Below are positions 31,984-34,855 of a stretch of DNA of 34,855 bases, one piece after another. Under the pieces are notes generated by a model. The model saw nothing but the letters and a program-made list of their open reading frames with translations. It made no database searches and was not told where the DNA came from. Source of the stretch: Irpex lacteus (lineage: Eukaryota; Basidiomycota; Agaricomycetes; Polyporales; Irpicaceae); NCBI GenBank assembly GCA_001986395.2, contig MQVO02000102.1:1-34855 (forward strand), written 5' to 3'. The position numbers and the translations under genes were made by a program. The first letter of the stretch is position 1. Each line of letters starts with the position of its first letter.

Positions 31984-32662
31984 ACTTTGCGCATTTGGAT
32001 CCTTTTCCTTGGAATCGCTTCACCTGAGTAATCTTTGATGCACCAGGCACCGCAGACATTTCAGAAGATTTGCGACGCAATTCCTCGGAATAAACCCGAT
32101 TCATGAGTTCATTGACATCAATCGTCGCAGTTTTGCCAAGAGATCCAATATACGCAGCAACAGAAATTTCGTAAGAAGCAGGTAAGTTCCACAAGAGAAT
32201 GTGGGCCTTAATTTGGTCATCGATCGTTAAACCAGCCTTGGAACAATTGTTGATCAAGTAAAGGAAGCGTTGCATCTGAGCACGCATGTCTTCAGTTTCG
32301 CTGACGCGGAAACCGATAAGTTCTTTGAAGCAGACTGAACTTTCTAAGACACTTGAGCGTTTGTACTCAGCAAGCATTTTATCCCAAATTTGCTTAGGAT
32401 CGCTTCGCTCTGTATCCGTTAACTTTGTGTCAACAATTTCGTACGCTATCTTGCCAATCATGTAACCAGCAGCCCTGCTACGACGTTTGTTCCAATCCGC
32501 ATTTTCGGCAGGTTTGGTAGCCGCATCAGGCTCGGTTTCTGTAGCCTTGGTAATGCCCCAACCATCGGTGAACATCAGGACAGATTGCGTAGCAATCGCC
32601 CATTCATTGTAGTTCGTACCGTCGAGTTTGGGCTTATCATCGGACTTCATCACTTGTTCCAT
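31763..32662 (-). CDS. Copia gag (299 aa)
   Basis: Structural protein of the virus-like particle. It shows the copia-type gag fold markers (DGTNYNEWAIATQSVL at the start, a WNKRRSRAAGYMIG patch, then LLWNLPASYEISVAAY) and a zinc knuckle near residues 224-237. The knuckle reads CAKCGKTNHTTEQHW, so the usual last Cys is His (CCHH). A Lys-rich tail follows. The frame stops at 31763 after reading past the point where pol opens one base ahead; most copia elements have one continuous gag-pol, so either a single-base insertion or a +1 programmed shift separates them. The stop of an upstream open frame lies only 3 nt before this ATG, in the same frame. Confidence 0.9.
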   Translation of the reverse strand: MEQVMKSDDKPKLDGTNYNEWAIATQSVLMFTDGWGITKATETEPDAATKPAENADWNKRRSRAAGYMIGKIAYEIVDTKLTDTERSDPKQIWDKMLAEYKRSSVLESSVCFKELIGFRVSETEDMRAQMQRFLYLINNCSKAGLTIDDQIKAHILLWNLPASYEISVAAYIGSLGKTATIDVNELMNRVYSEELRRKSSEMSAVPGASKITQVKRFQGKGSKCAKCGKTNHTTEQHWDTPKKTQNNQKQGGKAASGSSSNNQQKNQKKDTNKKKGKKDFKGKGKATGECNQSRYCACI

Positions 32663-32665
32663 GAT

Positions 32666-33351
32666 TTAAGGCAGAAAATAAAATTCGATATCGTACGAGT
32701 CTCTGATAAGTGGCACTACAACTTCTCTGATAATTGGTACTACAACTGGTGCTTGAACAACTTCGTAGAAGAATTCTACTTCGTAGGAAGTAAGTTCGTA
32801 TGGATCTACGTAGTCGGCGTTAATCGGTTCTTGGATAAGATCTAATACAGCAGATTCTTCCTCAGCTTGATCTGACTCAGATTCGGCTATATCAGGTAAC
32901 TCGATTTTATCTCGATGAGATATTGATTCTTGCTCGACTAGTGTAGAAGCGGTAGATACAGCAGTAGTGGTTGTTGCGGCAGAGATGGATTCAGAGTGGT
33001 GTTCAGAAGGTGAAGAAGGTTGTTGTGACTGTTTGTAGTTTGTGTACTTTTGCCTCTGCTTCGAGTTGATTTAGACGAAATCGAACTTCACCAGGTTTTC
33101 CTGATGTATGTTCTTGCTTGTCGTTATTTGCTTCAAGCTTTTCGTCTGTGACAAACTGTGGCGAAGTCGACTAGTTCGAAGTAGAACTCAAGTTCTTCTA
33201 GTCGATTTGGGCAAGGTTGTATGTCGCAAGTTACAAATTCGAGAATTGGATCGTTTCTTCGACCGAATACGTCAAGCTTGGCTTCACTTTCGTAAAAGTG
33301 ATGTTTCTGGTAACAAGCTTTATTCGAAGCCACGATGTTGTACAGTGAATT
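32666..33351 (-). pseudogene. Degenerate gene fragment fused to the 5' end of the copia element
   Basis: Three successive minus-strand frames read as one protein when two +1 shifts are allowed. Segment A (33351-33133) has RNDPILEFVTCDIQPCPNR and LEELEFYFELVDFAT; segment B (about 33158-33025) has GEVRFRLNQLEAEAK; segment C (33070-32666) is Ser/Glu-rich and ends VPLIRDSYDIEFYFLP-stop. Segment A is preceded by TTTGTTTGTAG, a good 3' splice site. I believe it is a remnant of a repeat-family (gag-like or domesticated) gene in agarics but cannot name it. Segment C has no Met and ends three bases before the gag ATG, in the gag frame. There is no LTR between the two. Confidence 0.5.
32699..32746 (-). 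repeat. 24-nt tandem duplication upstream of gag
   Basis: Two 24-nt units, each reading GTTGTAGT-x-CCA-x-TTATCAGAG-x-x on the minus strand, stand head to tail at 32746-32723 and 32722-32699. In the open frame they encode the repeat VVVPIIRE / VVVPLIRD. Both units contain TATCAGAG, the octamer also found in many copia primer sites. Confidence 0.7.
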
Positions 33352-33551
33352 CTACAAACAAAAAGATGATATGTGTTACTACGTTTTCGACAAGAGACAG
33401 AGCGAGAAGGGATGAAAGATGGTACAAAAGTACTACAAGTACAACTACGGAAATTTGTTGAAAATGACCGTGTACAAATGTACAAACTACACATCGCGAT
33501 ATTTTATAATATACATTGCGCGGTACTCGAGACGAGATTGTTCATTTCAAT

Positions 33552-34853
33552 TTACAACTCCCCTTCCTCCTTTTCCTCAGCCTTTTCCCATTCACCAACA
33601 GCTTTGTCGAGACCAAGAGTCCAATCTTGCTTGGTCTTCATGACGAAGGAGACGAGGACTACTAGACCACGATCAGAAAAGTGATCGCGGCCGTTCATTA
33701 CCTCGATGGTGGTGTGGAGGTCTTCTCCAGTGACTTTGTAGACCTGGTCGGTCACAGGCATCCAGAGGTTCCATTTGATGAGAAGTGCTGCGCGAGCAGC
33801 GGCGGCGATTCGGAGTACTCGAGTGCGTGTTTCGATGTCTTCTTCCTTGAGGTGGTGACAACCTTCGAAGGCGTCCTCAATTCTCAACTCCATAGCCTCG
33901 ACGAGTTCGAGACCTTCCGTGATGTGCTTCGCAGCCTCGTCGTAAGTACCATCCCAGACTTTCTTCTGGAGATCGTACAAGTCGACATCCCATTCGTGCT
34001 TCTCATACTCACAATCGATGCCAGGCACCGACGGGCAAGGAGAGGCAGGAGAGTCGATGTGGTGGTTGACGATGGGCGAGGGTGGCGAGGCGACAGGAGA
34101 GGATGGACCAGAAGAGAAGATGTCGAGGTTACGCATCCACTGAGGAATTTCAGCGGAGTGAGTGGTATCGATGTCCATCTTAGCATCCTCGTTGACAGCG
34201 GTAGGAGCGGTGAGACGGTTGATGGTAGGAGTGGGAACTTCTACTCCAGCATCCCTCCAGGCTTGCCTGTTGGCCCTTTCATGCTCCCTTGTGAGGGGCA
34301 TTTGAGGTCGGAGCCAGGCACTGTTTTTGACTAGTCCTGGTGGGGATAGGACGAACTGGGCGAGAGCTCTGATGGGAGCCGGCGCGGAGGAGGTGGCAGC
34401 AGTGGGCTGACGACGACGAGGAGAAGCAGAACGTTCTCGCTGGGCGCGAGTCCTGTTCCGCTGGTCACGATCGTACATAGCAGCCAGTCGAGGAGTGTTG
34501 TCGTTGTTGGCGCGAGCGGCAGCAGCGACCTGGTCGCGAATTTCCTCGATGATGCGCTGAGCCTCCTGCTCATCGCGGCGACGTTGTTGCTGAGCGTGAT
34601 CGGGTGGAGCAGCCCCCCTGGGCTCGCGGCGTGCGTTCTGGCGGGCGTCGAAGCGTCGATTGTCCTGGCGCTGTCGTTCGATTTCCGCGTTAAAGGCTTG
34701 AACGCGTTCGCGTTCGCAGCGAGCTTGGTCAAGATCGCGCTGACGTTGGCGATCGAGATTGGGTTGGTGGCGGAAGGCACCACGAGCACGTCCACGACCT
34801 CCTCGAGCGGCATGATGGGCCGCGAGTAGGTCTGATCTGTCGATCGTCGATTT
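33552..34853 (-). CDS. Arg/Gln-rich open frame running off the right edge (at least 433 aa)
   Basis: Open on the minus strand from the window edge to the stop at 33552, so the true start lies outside. The first about 130 residues are very rich in Arg, Gln, Ala, Asp and Asn with a GRGRARG-type RGG-like patch and a likely helix (QRRRDEQEAQRIIEEI). Then a Pro/Ser/Thr-rich middle, and a more ordered C-terminal part with EKHEWDVDLYDLQKK, ITEGLELVEAMELRIEDAF, RTRVLRIAAAARAALLIKWNLWMPV and a Glu-rich end. The composition recalls nucleic-acid-binding gag-like proteins of fungal repeats. Base composition is more GC-rich than in the copia element beside it. It may be the upstream exon of the degenerate fragment at 32666-33351. 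Family not recognised. Confidence 0.55.
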   Translation of the reverse strand, partial: KSTIDRSDLLAAHHAARGGRGRARGAFRHQPNLDRQRQRDLDQARCERERVQAFNAEIERQRQDNRRFDARQNARREPRGAAPPDHAQQQRRRDEQEAQRIIEEIRDQVAAAARANNDNTPRLAAMYDRDQRNRTRAQRERSASPRRRQPTAATSSAPAPIRALAQFVLSPPGLVKNSAWLRPQMPLTREHERANRQAWRDAGVEVPTPTINRLTAPTAVNEDAKMDIDTTHSAEIPQWMRNLDIFSSGPSSPVASPPSPIVNHHIDSPASPCPSVPGIDCEYEKHEWDVDLYDLQKKVWDGTYDEAAKHITEGLELVEAMELRIEDAFEGCHHLKEEDIETRTRVLRIAAAARAALLIKWNLWMPVTDQVYKVTGEDLHTTIEVMNGRDHFSDRGLVVLVSFVMKTKQDWTLGLDKAVGEWEKAEEKEEGEL

Positions 34854-34855
34854 CG

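Larger units (their letters stand above)
27872..32710 (-). mobile_element. Ty1/copia LTR retrotransposon with 3' LTR, lacking a visible 5' LTR
   Basis: Read on the minus strand the element has gag, then protease, integrase, reverse transcriptase and RNase H in copia order, then a polypurine tract and a 3' LTR ending at 27872. Every catalytic motif can be read. Upstream of gag, where a 5' LTR should be, nothing similar to the 371-bp 3' LTR is found up to the window edge. A TATCAGAG octamer at 32701-32708, resembling the core of the initiator-Met tRNA primer site, may mark the last retained part of the leader. So the right boundary given here is approximate. Base 27867-27871 (AATGA) would be the target duplication at the left side but its partner is missing. 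Confidence 0.9.

Noticed and set aside
1..34855. The idea that all frame breaks in the window are assembly errors
   Set aside because: SMC1, ALDH, AKR, both MAPEG genes and a 4 kb minus-strand gene are free of breaks; three lesions in one small gene fit decay better, though the single HMG-box and gag-pol shifts stay open.
32663..34855. A 5' LTR of the copia element
   Set aside because: Searched by eye for the TGTTAAACG start, the TATAAATA region and the inner repeats on the minus strand; none found.

Overview
The window reads as nuclear DNA of a filamentous basidiomycete, most likely an Agaricomycete. The evidence is many short GT-AG introns of about 45-90 bp inside conserved genes, TATA boxes 60-160 bp upstream of start codons, typical agaric gene families, and a Ty1/copia retrotransposon. 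I saw no rRNA, no tRNA, no CRISPR array and no bacterial-style operon. All exon models were built by hand from splice-site grammar, reading-frame continuity and family motifs.

Left part (1-6066): a UbiA/COQ2-type prenyltransferase broken by three independent lesions (1391-2710), a long gene-poor stretch, then an HMG-box transcription factor of the fungal mating/development type (4388-6066). Its DNA-binding domain is interrupted by one surplus base.

Middle part (6706-16222): a compact block of small-molecule and aldehyde metabolism genes. In order these are a MAPEG-family membrane protein, a secreted/single-pass membrane protein, an aldo-keto reductase, a class-3-like aldehyde dehydrogenase, and a second MAPEG gene in inverted orientation. 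The two MAPEG genes are clear paralogues: eight exons each, seven identical exon lengths, about three quarters identical residues by my count, and a similar core promoter. One has a GC-AG intron. Co-function of the block in reactive aldehyde or lipid peroxide handling is an inference from the families.

Housekeeping part (16721-26128): a complete 19-exon SMC1 cohesin gene on the plus strand, convergent with a 1364-residue, low-complexity protein of unknown function on the minus strand.

Right part (26129-34855): gene-poor, repeat-derived sequence. It holds one plausible but unassigned coding exon and a gene tail cut off beside an LTR. It also holds a copia element (minus strand) whose catalytic residues are all present and whose 3' LTR and polypurine tract are clear. 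No 5' LTR is seen; in its place the gag start codon lies directly downstream of a degenerate, same-strand open region that resembles part of another repeat-family gene. An Arg/Gln-rich open frame runs off the right edge.

No wholly new system is demonstrated. The best candidates for follow-up are the MAPEG-flanked block, the copia 5' junction, and the frame break in the HMG box.
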